The notes: generated by a model not told the origin, from the sequence alone. DNA of 31,377 nt from Clostridiales bacterium UBA3953 (GCA_002385415.1 DGDL01000055.1:1-31377), one strand, 5' to 3'. Positions 15,978-23,878 are shown, counted from the first letter of the stretch. Translations and numbers: made by a program.

Positions 15978-16176
15978 ACCGATGACCGCTATTGCGGTGG
16001 CGGGCAAGTCTTTGAAGCAGATGAAAAGTTTATAGCAGTTAGATGCGCCCCTTTATGGCTGTGCTTTGTTATCGCGCAGCCGGCGGACGCGAAAGGGCGC
16101 TGGGGGATTTTGTGGCGTTTCACCGGCAGTATATGCAGGCACTGCAACCTGTGCCGCATTTGTGCACCTTGCCCGC

Positions 16177-16205
16177 TTGACAAAAACCCTGCTACATGAT
16201 ATAAT
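16177..16205 (+). promoter_or_regulatory. Consensus sigma-A promoter of the T-box operon
   Basis: TTGACA (16177-16182), a 17-base spacer, then TATAAT (16200-16205): a perfect match to the housekeeping consensus. Transcription should begin near 16212, at the 5' edge of the T-box leader. Strong constitutive initiation plus termination control is the usual T-box design. Confidence 0.92.
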
Positions 16206-16211
16206 CGCGTA

Positions 16212-16550
16212 AATCGATAGTTTAAAAGGCGATGACGAAGCCAAGTACGCATCGCCCGCGGTCACAGAGAGAGGCGCATAACGCCTAAAAGCGTTACGCT
16301 GCGAGCGCCTTACCGCGGTCTGCGGAAACTCACTTCCGAGCCGGCTTGGTGAAAAAGCCTGTGCTAACGCTGTGGCTTGAGTAATCGGCACGGGATCTCC
16401 CGTTACAGAGATAGGATATGCAGGCGAAACTGCCTAAGTATCCGAATGAGGTGGCCCGGCTATGTTTGGGCAATTTCGGTGGTACCGCGGAGTGAAATTT
16501 ACGCTCCGTCCGATCTCGCGTATTGTTGCGCGGTCGGACGGAGCTTTTTT
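16212..16550 (+). promoter_or_regulatory. T-box riboswitch (tRNA-sensing leader), probable Leu (CUC)
   Basis: All main T-box elements are visible. Stem I: GAAG (16237-16240) pairs with CTTC (16333-16336); AAGTA at 16243-16247 is the loop-E strand; CCGCGGT (16256-16262) pairs with ACCGCGG (16312-16318); the AGAGAG bulge is at 16267-16272; AGGCGC (16272-16277) pairs with GCGCCT (16305-16310). The specifier strand is GAAACTCA (16325-16332), read as CTC (16329-16331, Leu) next to the conserved A. A hairpin ACGGGATCTCCCGT precedes the CCGTTACAG motif. The T-box sequence GGTGGTACCGCGG is at 16478-16490; its TGGT bulge pairs with tRNA ACCA, so the discriminator base is A, as in tRNA-Leu. A terminator closes the leader. 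Alternative specifier: ACT (Thr), shifted by one base. Confidence 0.96.
16503..16550 (+). terminator. T-box regulated terminator
   Basis: An 11-bp stem, GCTCCGTCCGA (16503-16513) with TCGGACGGAGC (16534-16544), followed by six T. It competes with the antiterminator formed by the T-box sequence at 16478-16490, so uncharged tRNA would allow read-through into the acyl-CoA synthetase gene. Confidence 0.95.
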
Positions 16551-16601
16551 ATTTGTCACGCTTTAAATACCTCTATCGAACGAAAGGAAGGCTTTTTGCG
16601 C

Positions 16602-18281
16602 ATGGAATTTATCGAAAGAACCCTGGGACAGCAGCTTGATTATATGGCCGGAAGGTTCCCGGACCACGAGGCTGTCGTGTTTGAGGATGTAATTGGCGGC
16701 GAGGAGATAAAATATCGCCGCACCTATGCCGAGTTCAACGCCGAATGCGAGCGCGTGGCCCGCGCATTTTATGCGCTCGGACTGCGACCGGGCGACCATA
16801 TCGCTATTTGGGCGACAAACTACCCGCATTGGCTGCTAACGCTGTTTGGAGCGGCAAAGCTCGGCGCGGTTCTTGTGACCGTCAATACCGCATATAAAAT
16901 ACACGAGGCAGAGTATCTGTTTAGGCACTCGGACACGAAAATGATTGTATGCTGCGACGGCTACAAAGATGTCTCGTATATAGATATTTTATACCAGCTC
17001 TGCCCCGAGATTAAAACGCAAAACCGAGCATCGCTCGAATGTCGCGCGCTGCCGACCCTGAAAACAGTAGTAACCGTCGACAAAAAAACGCATCCGGGCA
17101 TGTACAACTGGCGCGAGCTGGACACGCTTGCCGATACCGTTGACGAGGCCGAGTTTCAAGCTGCGGTGGCAGGTATAAAATGCCACGATGTCGTAAATAT
17201 ACAGTACACTTCGGGTACAACCGGTTTCCCGAAGGGTGTGATGCTCACGCACTATAATATACTCAATAACGGAATGTCTATAGGCGATTGCATGAAGCTG
17301 ACCGAAAAAGATCGCCTTTGCCTGACGGTGCCGCTTTTCCATTGCTTCGGACTGGTGCTGGCCACGCTGGCCTGTGTCACGCACGGCTCCACAATCGTGC
17401 TGGTCAACTATTTCAGCCCGATAAAAGTGCTGCGCACGCTCGAGCGTGAACGATGCACCGTATTCCATGGCGTGCCTACCATGTTTATAGCGCTGCTCGA
17501 GCATCCCGAGTTTAAAAACTTCAAATTGTGCCTCCGCACCGGCATTATGGCAGGCTCGCCCTGTCCCATAAAGACAATGCGCCAGGTGATTGAGGAAATG
17601 GGCATGCAAGAGGTGACGATTACTTACGGGCAGACCGAGGCGTCGCCGGGCTGCACCATGACGGTGACCGACGACCCGATAGAAAAACGCGTCAACACCG
17701 TTGGGAGACCGCTGCCGGGCGTTGAGACCAAAATCGTCGACCCCGCGACCGGCGAGGAGCTGACCGAGCCCGGTCAAATCGGCGAGTTCTGTGCGCGCGG
17801 ATACAACATAATGAAGGGTTATTACAAAATGCCTGAGGCTACGGCGCAGGCGATAGACAGTGACGGCTGGCTGCACACGGGCGACCTTGCCTGTCGCGAC
17901 GAGGACGGTTATTATAAGATTACCGGCCGCATCAAAGATATGATTATCCGCGGGGGAGAAAATATCTACCCGAAAGAAATCGAAGATTTCATATACACCC
18001 ATCCAAAGGTTATGGACGTTCAAGTCATAGGCGTGCCCTCCAAAGTCTATGGCGAAGAAATTATGGCTTGCATTATACCCAAAGAGGGTGCTATAATAGA
18101 CGAAGAGGAGATAAAGGAATATGTGCGCACGCACATGGCAAAGCATAAAACACCCTCGTATGTAAAAATTGTTGACAGCTTCCCGATGAACGCGGCGGGC
18201 AAAGTTCAAAAATACAAGCTCCGCGAAGCCGCCATTGAGGAGCTGGGCCTGGGTGAAGTTGCAGCTATCGAAACCGCGTGA
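16602..18281 (+). CDS. AMP-forming acyl-CoA synthetase (ACSF2/YngI-like) under T-box control
   Basis: A 559-residue member of the ANL superfamily that adenylates a carboxylic acid and transfers it to CoA. Motifs: P-loop YTSGTTGFPKGV (~200-212), VPLFHCFG, TYGQTEASPG, GWLHTGD, GRIKDMIIRGGENIYPKEIE, and the C-terminal lysine region MNAAGKVQKYKLRE. The whole length and the N-terminal IERTLGQQLDYMA resemble medium- or branched-chain acyl-CoA ligases. Exact substrate is not readable. The start is ATG 16602; TTG 16596 in the same frame is closer to the AAAGGAAGG ribosome binding site (16583-16591) and is a real alternative adding two residues. It is the first gene after a T-box, which is unexpected for this enzyme class and suggests a link to amino-acid supply. 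Confidence 0.93.
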   Translation: MEFIERTLGQQLDYMAGRFPDHEAVVFEDVIGGEEIKYRRTYAEFNAECERVARAFYALGLRPGDHIAIWATNYPHWLLTLFGAAKLGAVLVTVNTAYKIHEAEYLFRHSDTKMIVCCDGYKDVSYIDILYQLCPEIKTQNRASLECRALPTLKTVVTVDKKTHPGMYNWRELDTLADTVDEAEFQAAVAGIKCHDVVNIQYTSGTTGFPKGVMLTHYNILNNGMSIGDCMKLTEKDRLCLTVPLFHCFGLVLATLACVTHGSTIVLVNYFSPIKVLRTLERERCTVFHGVPTMFIALLEHPEFKNFKLCLRTGIMAGSPCPIKTMRQVIEEMGMQEVTITYGQTEASPGCTMTVTDDPIEKRVNTVGRPLPGVETKIVDPATGEELTEPGQIGEFCARGYNIMKGYYKMPEATAQAIDSDGWLHTGDLACRDEDGYYKITGRIKDMIIRGGENIYPKEIEDFIYTHPKVMDVQVIGVPSKVYGEEIMACIIPKEGAIIDEEEIKEYVRTHMAKHKTPSYVKIVDSFPMNAAGKVQKYKLREAAIEELGLGEVAAIETA

Positions 18282-18299
18282 GCAGGAGGAGAATTTACA

Positions 18300-19118
18300 T
18301 TGACAATGAAACTTTCATTTTCAACGCTCGGCTGCCCGGATTGGGAATTCGGCGAGGTGTTCGCCATTGCCGCCGACCTCGGCTATAACGGAATTGAGGT
18401 GCGCGGGGTCGGCGACGAGATTTACGCTCCGCGCGTGCGGGAGTTTCAGCCCGAACATATTGAAGAAGCAAAAGAAAAGCTGCGCGCCGCAAAAATCTCG
18501 ATTCCCATACTCACGTCAGGCGCCTATCTTGCCGCAAATCCCAATATCGCCGCGGCAGAGTTTGAAGTCAAAGACTATGTAATGCTCGCGGCAAAGCTGG
18601 GAGTGCCGTATGTGCGTGTGCTTGGTGAATGCACGCCAGAGCCGAGCGGCCCGGTTGACGCGGAAGACGTGCTGTTTCGCTTCAAATCGCTTTGCAGGTT
18701 CGCCGAAAATTTCGGTGTCACGCTGCTTATCGAGACAAACGGCTGGCTTGCCGGGTCAAACGAAATGCTGCAGTTCATCGAGCGGGTCGACATGCCAAAC
18801 GCCGGCGTGCTGTGGGATATTCACCACACCGTGCGCTTTTTTGGAGAGCGCCCCGAAGCGACGGTGTCGCAGTTGGGCAAATACATAAAACATGTGCATG
18901 TAAAAGACTCGGTTCGCGGAACAAACGGGAAGATAACCTACATGCTCACCGGATATGGCGACATCCCCGTGGAGGAGGCGTATAAATCGCTTTCAGCCAT
19001 AGGATACGACGGGTTTTATTCATACGAGTGGGTAAAGCGCTGGTCACGCGAGCTTGCCGAGCCCGGTGTGGCGTTTTACCAGTATATAAGCTACATGCGC
19101 GGGCTGGAGGGCGATTAA
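18300..19118 (+). CDS. Sugar phosphate isomerase/epimerase-like TIM-barrel protein
   Basis: A 272-residue protein of the xylose-isomerase-like / AP-endonuclease-2 TIM-barrel superfamily. Characteristic segments: LSFSTLGCPDWEFGEVFAIAADLGYNGIEVR at the start (first two strands), then LLIETNGWLAG, VLWDIHHT, IKHVHVKDSV and FYSYEWVKRW, providing the Glu-Asp-His-Glu divalent metal site. Relatives isomerise or epimerise keto-sugars and inositol derivatives; substrate unknown. AGGAGGA at 18284-18290 places the start at TTG 18300 rather than ATG 18306, which would be 16 bases away. It lies 18 bases after the acyl-CoA synthetase and before a shared terminator, so it should also be under the T-box. Confidence 0.85.
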   Translation: MTMKLSFSTLGCPDWEFGEVFAIAADLGYNGIEVRGVGDEIYAPRVREFQPEHIEEAKEKLRAAKISIPILTSGAYLAANPNIAAAEFEVKDYVMLAAKLGVPYVRVLGECTPEPSGPVDAEDVLFRFKSLCRFAENFGVTLLIETNGWLAGSNEMLQFIERVDMPNAGVLWDIHHTVRFFGERPEATVSQLGKYIKHVHVKDSVRGTNGKITYMLTGYGDIPVEEAYKSLSAIGYDGFYSYEWVKRWSRELAEPGVAFYQYISYMRGLEGD

Positions 19119-19143
19119 GCAGCCCAGCGGGGTAAAAACAAAA

Positions 19144-19210
19144 TCGGAAATAAAAAACAGCACCCAACACCGAACGCAATAGCGTTAACGGGTGCGTTTT
19201 TTATTTCCGA
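19144..19210. terminator. Long bidirectional terminator between the T-box operon and rpsT
   Basis: 15 bp (19144-19158 with 19196-19210) plus 6 bp (19160-19165 with 19190-19195) with one bulged A, capped by an inner AACGC-AATA-GCGTT hairpin. The arms contain A6 and T6 tracts so that each strand presents a GC stem followed by T's. It serves two convergent units. Confidence 0.85.
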
Positions 19211-19248
19211 CCTAATTTACCCGGACATTGCTGGTCGCGTGTGCGCCC

Positions 19249-19521
19249 TTACTGTGCGGCGCGGAGCGCGTTAAGCTCGCGAGTAAGGCGGCTTTTTTGG
19301 CGCGCTGCATAGTTTTTCGCTATAACACCTTTTGTCGCGGCGCGGTCTACCTTGGCGACCGCAACTTTATATGCAGCCAGGGCGGCTTCGTAGTTATTTG
19401 CTTCCGCCGCTGTTCTGAACTTCTTTATAGCCGTTTTCATCGCGGATTTCGCCATTCTATTGCGAAGCGTCCTTGCCGCCGTAACCTTTACGCGCTTTTC
19501 CGCTGATTTTATATTCGCCAA
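19249..19521 (-). CDS. rpsT: 30S ribosomal protein S20 (bS20)
   Basis: A 90-residue bS20, a basic helical protein binding 16S rRNA early in 30S assembly. The family start ANIKSAEKRVKVTAARTLRNRMAKSAMKTAIKKF is intact, and the C-terminal half is Ala/Lys/Arg-rich as usual. The start codon is TTG (complement 19519-19521), with AGGAGG at 19530-19535, 8 bases upstream; no ATG gives the correct N-terminus. E. coli rpsT also uses UUG, where the weak start is part of autoregulation by S20, so the same may apply here. It is monocistronic between a bidirectional terminator and a divergent promoter region. Confidence 0.96.
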   Translation of the reverse strand: MANIKSAEKRVKVTAARTLRNRMAKSAMKTAIKKFRTAAEANNYEAALAAYKVAVAKVDRAATKGVIAKNYAARQKSRLTRELNALRAAQ

Positions 19522-19564
19522 TGCCTGCACCTCCTGTCGGTTTAGATTTAACATGTATCGATTT

Positions 19565-19593
19565 ATTATAATACCACAATTTGTGGCTGAAAG
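19565..19593 (-). promoter_or_regulatory. rpsT promoter with internal palindrome
   Basis: On the minus strand a perfect TATAAT (-10; 19565-19570) lies 17 bases after a weak CTTTCA -35 (19588-19593). The spacer holds a perfect 13-base palindrome (19574-19586, CCACAA-T-TTGTGG), placed where a repressor could block RNA polymerase. Confidence 0.5.
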
Positions 19594-19649
19594 CAATATG
19601 TTTTTACACCTTTTTATTTGTTAAATTATTGTAAAGTTATTATTTGTTG

Positions 19650-19678
19650 TTGACAAATGCGCCGGTGTGTGTTATAAT
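19650..19678 (+). promoter_or_regulatory. Consensus sigma-A promoter for rpoBC
   Basis: TTGACA (19650-19655), 17-base spacer, TATAAT (19673-19678). Perfect consensus boxes, ~466 bases upstream of rpoB, giving a ~460-base leader. No other strong promoter was seen before rpoB. Confidence 0.88.
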
Positions 19679-19772
19679 TGTAGCCTGCGCGATTAAAATC
19701 TGGGGCAGTGCGGCGCACACGGCGCCTGCAAAAAGCCCCCAAAATCAGCCTAACAAGCTGGTTTCTAAACAA

Positions 19773-19820
19773 TTCCTGCCTTATGGTGGATAATATTTCC
19801 TGCCTTATGGTGGATAATAT
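19773..19820. repeat. Perfect 24-bp tandem duplication in the rpoB leader
   Basis: Bases 19773-19796 and 19797-19820 are identical head-to-tail copies (unit TTCCTGCCTTATGG plus GTGGATAATAT-type end; 24 of 24 bases agree). Each copy ends in GGATAATAT. It is in the transcribed leader. Two copies only, so not an array. Confidence 0.97.
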
Positions 19821-19851
19821 TAAGATAGGCTCTTTTCGGGAGTAAGATGTA

Positions 19852-19927
19852 ACAAAGTTACCGGAACGCACAAATTGGAGCCGTCGGCAAGACGCATGCC
19901 GACGGGGTGTGTGCCGGGTAACTTTGT
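19852..19927 (+). other. Large structured element in the rpoB leader
   Basis: ACAAAGTTACCGG (19852-19864) pairs with CCGGGTAACTTTGT (19914-19927), one base bulged. Inside, GCACA can pair with TGTGC and CCGTCGGCA (19881-19889) pairs perfectly with TGCCGACGG (19897-19905), 7-base loop. The three stacked helices make a ~76-base rod-like hairpin followed ~23 bases later by a modest T-rich stretch (AATTTTAGTTTTAT). It may be a regulatory or processing structure; a small mobile palindrome is the alternative. Confidence 0.6.
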
Positions 19928-20143
19928 CATGTTGCGCCCGAATTTTAGTTTTATCTTCAAAAAAGTCTGTCCACTTTTCGGTGCGGAGAGCTTGACGCAA
20001 ATTTTCGCGCGGGTTTTGGAATGCAGCGTCTTTTCGCACGCGAAATTCTCGCGCGCGAACTTCAAGCGTTTTACATAATCACGCGACGCTGGTATCCGGG
20101 ACAGTTATAAAACAATTTTTCAATCGAACGGAGTGATTTTCGC

Positions 20144-23100
20144 ATGGTCAAACCCGTGAAGCTCGGTCGAACTACTCGAATGAGCTTTTCCAAGATCGAC
20201 GAAGCGCTCGAGATGCCTAACCTGATAGAGGTGCAAAAGAAATCGTATAAATGGTTTCTTGACGAAGGCCTGATGGAGGTACTTCGCGATGTTTCGCCGA
20301 TTACCGACTATTCGGGCAACCTTTCTATCGAGTTTGTCGGTTACCATCTCGACTCCACGCCGAAATATTCGGTGGAGGAGTGCAAGGAGCGCGACGTAAA
20401 CTACGCGGCGCCGCTGCGTGTTACCGTGCGCCTGCACAACAAGACAACGGGAGAGCTGCTTGAACGTGACATTTTCATGGGCGATTTCCCGCTCATGACC
20501 GAAAACGGAACATTCATCATTAACGGCGCGGAGCGCGTCATTGTATCCCAGATAGTGCGTTCTCCCGGTATATATTATTCGTCGGAATTGGACAAATCGG
20601 GTAAACGTCTGTACACTGCTACGGTTATTCCGTATCGCGGGGCTTGGCTGGAGTATGAAACAGACTCTTCCGACATTTTCTATGTCAGAATAGATAAGAA
20701 CCGCAAAATACCGATAACCGTCCTTATCAGGGCGCTGGGCGTGGAAAACGATGCGGATATTATCGCTCTGTTCGGCGACGACGTTAAAATCACTGCGACG
20801 CTTGAGCGAGACGGCTGTCAGGCCGAAGCCGAGAAAAACGGCACGACCGCCGGGGACGAAGCGCTCAAGGAGATATACAAAAGGCTGAGACCCGGAGAGC
20901 CGCCGCTCGTTGAATCCGCACAGGTTCTTATAAACAATTTGTTTTTCGACACCAGACGGTACGACCTTGCTGCGGTCGGCCGCTATAAGTTTGATAAAAA
21001 GCTGTCGATCGGCCATCGCTTAGAGGGCCGCACCTTGTCCAGGCCGGTCATCTCTCCCATAACGGGCGAGCTTTTGTATGACGCGGGCGAGCAGATAGAC
21101 AGAGAGAAGGCTACTGCTATAGAGCGCGCCGGCGTCAATGAGGCTTACCTTGACATCGGTGAAGGTCACGAGCTTAAAGTGCTTTCAAACGGCATGGTTT
21201 ATCCTGCCGATGTGCTCGGATACGATCTTTCCGAGATTGGTGTGCGCGATCGCGTGAAGCTCTCTGTGCTGCTTGAAATACTTGAAAAGCACGGAGACGA
21301 CCGCGAAGCTCTGGTTGCCGAGTGCAAACAGCGCATATCCGAGCTTGTTCCGAGATATATAACCAAAGATGATATATTTGCGTCGATAAACTATCTTGTC
21401 TGTCTCTCGCACGGGGTCGGGTACGAGGATGACATCGACCACCTTGGCAACCGCCGCCTGCGTTCGGTCGGAGAGCTGCTGCAGAACCAGCTCCGGATCG
21501 GGTTTTCCAGGATGGACAAGATAGTCAAGGAACGCATGACCATCCAGGAGACCGAATCGGTCACCCCCGAGCAGCTTATAAACATTCGGCCTATCTTAAC
21601 TGCGATACGCGAGTTTTTCGGAAGCTCGCCTCTGTCACAGTTTATGGACCAGAGCAACCCGCTGGCCGAACTTACGCATAAACGCCGCATCTCGGCGCTC
21701 GGGCCGGGCGGACTTTCGCGCGACCGTGCGTCGTTTGAGGTGCGCGACGTTCACTACACCCACTACGGCCGCATGTGTCCTATCGAGACACCGGAAGGAC
21801 CGAACATAGGTCTTATCTCATATCTTGCGACCTATGCAAGGATTAACGAATACGGCTTTATCGAGGCGCCGCATCGCCGTGTCGACAAAGCTACCGGTGT
21901 CGTTACCGACGAAATCGTATACATGACGGCCGACGAAGAGGACGACTATATAATCGCACAGGCGAACGAACCGCTTGACGAAAACAGCCGGTTCATAAAC
22001 AAGCGCGTGACGGCCCGTCACCGCACCGAGATTATAGAGATCGACGCGTCCGAGGCAGACTTTATGGACGTGTCGCCCAAGATGGTGGTCTCTGTTGCCA
22101 CCTCGATGATCCCCTTCCTTGAAAACGACGACAACTCCCGCGCTCTGATGGGCTCGAACATGCAAAAGCAGGCGGTGCCTTTGCTTGTTACCGATGCGCC
22201 GATTGTGGGCACGGGTATGGAATACAAAGCCGCGGTCGACTCGGGCGTCCTTGTTATTGCTAAAGAGGGCGGCGTTGTCGAGCGCGTAGCCTCCGACGAG
22301 ATTACTATACGTGAGGACAGTGGAAAGAAGACCACCTATCACCTTATAAAATTCAAACGCTCCAACCAGGGCACATGCATCAACCAGCGCCCGATAGTAA
22401 ACGTCGGAGACCGTGTCGAAAAAGGCGACATTATAGCCGACGGGCCCGCGACCCGCGATGGCGAGATAGCGCTTGGCAAAAACGTTCTGGTAGGATTTAT
22501 GGCGTGGGAGGGCTATAACTACGAGGACGCAGTTCTTATAAACGAAAATCTTGTACGTTACGACACATATACGTCGATTCATATAGAAGAATATATTCAC
22601 GATGCGCGCGACACCAAGCTCGGGCCGGAGGAGATAACCCGCGAGATTCCGAACGTCAGTGAAGACGCGCTGAAAGACCTTTCGCCCGACGGCATAGTCC
22701 GCAAGGGTACGGAAGTTCGCGCCGGTGATATCCTTGTCGGTAAAACAACTCCCAAGGGCGAAACCGAACTAACTGCCGAAGAACGCCTGCTGCGCGCCAT
22801 ATTCGGCGAAAAGGCACGCGATGTGCGCGACACCTCGCTGCGCTTGCCTCACGGCGAGTCGGGGATAGTCGTCGATGTCAAGGTGTTCTCGCGCGAAAAC
22901 GGCGACGAGCTGCCGCCCGGAGTAAACAAATCCGTGCGCGTTTACGTGGCGCAAAAGCGCAAAATTTCGGTCGGCGACAAGATGGCCGGCCGCCACGGAA
23001 ACAAGGGCGTCATTTCACGCATACTTCCACCCGAAGACATGCCGTTTCTTGCGGACGGTACGCCGCTTGATATTGTGCTCAACCCGCTGGGCGTGCCGTC

Positions 23101-23866
23101 ACGAATGAACATCGGTCAGGTGCTTGAGGTTCACCTCGGAATAGCGGCAAAGAAACTGGGCTGGAAGGTCGCAACGCCGGTGTTCGACGGCGCGACCGAG
23201 GACGACATCATCGAGTGCCTCAAGATGGCAGGCCTTGATGAATCTGGCAAAGTGACGCTTTACGACGGCCGCACCGGCGAGCCGTTTGACAACCCCGTCA
23301 CAGTCGGTATCATGTATTATCTCAAGTTGCATCACCTTGTCGACGACAAGATTCACGCACGCAGCACCGGCCCCTATTCGCTTGTCACCCAGCAGCCGCT
23401 GGGCGGTAAAGCGCAGTTTGGCGGCCAGCGTTTCGGTGAAATGGAAGTGTGGGCGCTCGAAGCGTATGGCGCTGCATATACGCTGCAGGAGATACTCACC
23501 GTCAAGAGCGACGACACGACCGGACGGGTCAAAACCTACGAGGCGATAGTCAAAGGCGAAAGCATACCTACGCCCGGTGTGCCCGAATCGTTCAAGGTGC
23601 TTGTCAAAGAGCTTCAGTCGCTGTGCCTTGACGTGCGCGTGCTTGACAAAAACGGCAACGAGATCGATCTGTCGTCTTTCAGCGACGAAGACAGTGATAC
23701 GCCCGCCTATGTCACCGAAGAGGATGTTGGCGAATCGGTCGACGATACCGCTACATCCGACGGAATGCACGAAGAAGAAGTCGAAGAAGAAATATACGAA
23801 GACGACGCCGATATAGACGATATAACATTGGGCGAAAGCGAAAGCTTCGATGACGAGATACAATGA
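20144..23866 (+). CDS. rpoB: DNA-directed RNA polymerase subunit beta
   Basis: A 1240-residue beta subunit, the usual Bacillota size. Visible landmarks: the N-terminal SFSKIDEALEMPNLIEVQKKSYKWFL, LRPGEPP, DDIDHLGNRRLRSVGELLQNQ, the rifampicin region PLSQFMDQSNPLAELTHKRRISALGPGG, the fork/active-site RDVHYTHYGRMCPIETPEGPNIGLI, and KISVGDKMAGRHGNKGV near the C-terminus. In the rifampicin pocket the E. coli D516, H526 and S531 equivalents are intact, while Q510 is Pro. The last ~50 residues are a strongly acidic tail (EEEVEEEIYEDDADID). The ribosome binding site CGGAG precedes the ATG. Unlike most Bacillota, rplK-rplA-rplJ-rplL are not upstream; rpoB begins its own unit behind a consensus promoter and a long leader. 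Confidence 0.98.
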   Translation: MVKPVKLGRTTRMSFSKIDEALEMPNLIEVQKKSYKWFLDEGLMEVLRDVSPITDYSGNLSIEFVGYHLDSTPKYSVEECKERDVNYAAPLRVTVRLHNKTTGELLERDIFMGDFPLMTENGTFIINGAERVIVSQIVRSPGIYYSSELDKSGKRLYTATVIPYRGAWLEYETDSSDIFYVRIDKNRKIPITVLIRALGVENDADIIALFGDDVKITATLERDGCQAEAEKNGTTAGDEALKEIYKRLRPGEPPLVESAQVLINNLFFDTRRYDLAAVGRYKFDKKLSIGHRLEGRTLSRPVISPITGELLYDAGEQIDREKATAIERAGVNEAYLDIGEGHELKVLSNGMVYPADVLGYDLSEIGVRDRVKLSVLLEILEKHGDDREALVAECKQRISELVPRYITKDDIFASINYLVCLSHGVGYEDDIDHLGNRRLRSVGELLQNQLRIGFSRMDKIVKERMTIQETESVTPEQLINIRPILTAIREFFGSSPLSQFMDQSNPLAELTHKRRISALGPGGLSRDRASFEVRDVHYTHYGRMCPIETPEGPNIGLISYLATYARINEYGFIEAPHRRVDKATGVVTDEIVYMTADEEDDYIIAQANEPLDENSRFINKRVTARHRTEIIEIDASEADFMDVSPKMVVSVATSMIPFLENDDNSRALMGSNMQKQAVPLLVTDAPIVGTGMEYKAAVDSGVLVIAKEGGVVERVASDEITIREDSGKKTTYHLIKFKRSNQGTCINQRPIVNVGDRVEKGDIIADGPATRDGEIALGKNVLVGFMAWEGYNYEDAVLINENLVRYDTYTSIHIEEYIHDARDTKLGPEEITREIPNVSEDALKDLSPDGIVRKGTEVRAGDILVGKTTPKGETELTAEERLLRAIFGEKARDVRDTSLRLPHGESGIVVDVKVFSRENGDELPPGVNKSVRVYVAQKRKISVGDKMAGRHGNKGVISRILPPEDMPFLADGTPLDIVLNPLGVPSRMNIGQVLEVHLGIAAKKLGWKVATPVFDGATEDDIIECLKMAGLDESGKVTLYDGRTGEPFDNPVTVGIMYYLKLHHLVDDKIHARSTGPYSLVTQQPLGGKAQFGGQRFGEMEVWALEAYGAAYTLQEILTVKSDDTTGRVKTYEAIVKGESIPTPGVPESFKVLVKELQSLCLDVRVLDKNGNEIDLSSFSDEDSDTPAYVTEEDVGESVDDTATSDGMHEEEVEEEIYEDDADIDDITLGESESFDDEIQ

Positions 23867-23878
23867 GGAGAAGCTGGC

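Noticed and set aside
16043..16180. 45-codon ORF (ATG 16043 to TGA 16180) ahead of the T-box promoter
   Set aside because: No ribosome binding site, no recognisable family, and its stop lies in the -35 box of the consensus promoter. Could be a gene remnant but cannot be supported.
16989..18209. 406-codon open frame on the minus strand across the acyl-CoA synthetase
   Set aside because: It is antisense to a gene with full family motifs; the product has no recognisable domain and its composition is that of a GC-rich shadow frame.
19773..19820. CRISPR array
   Set aside because: Only two directly abutting copies, no spacers and no cas genes.
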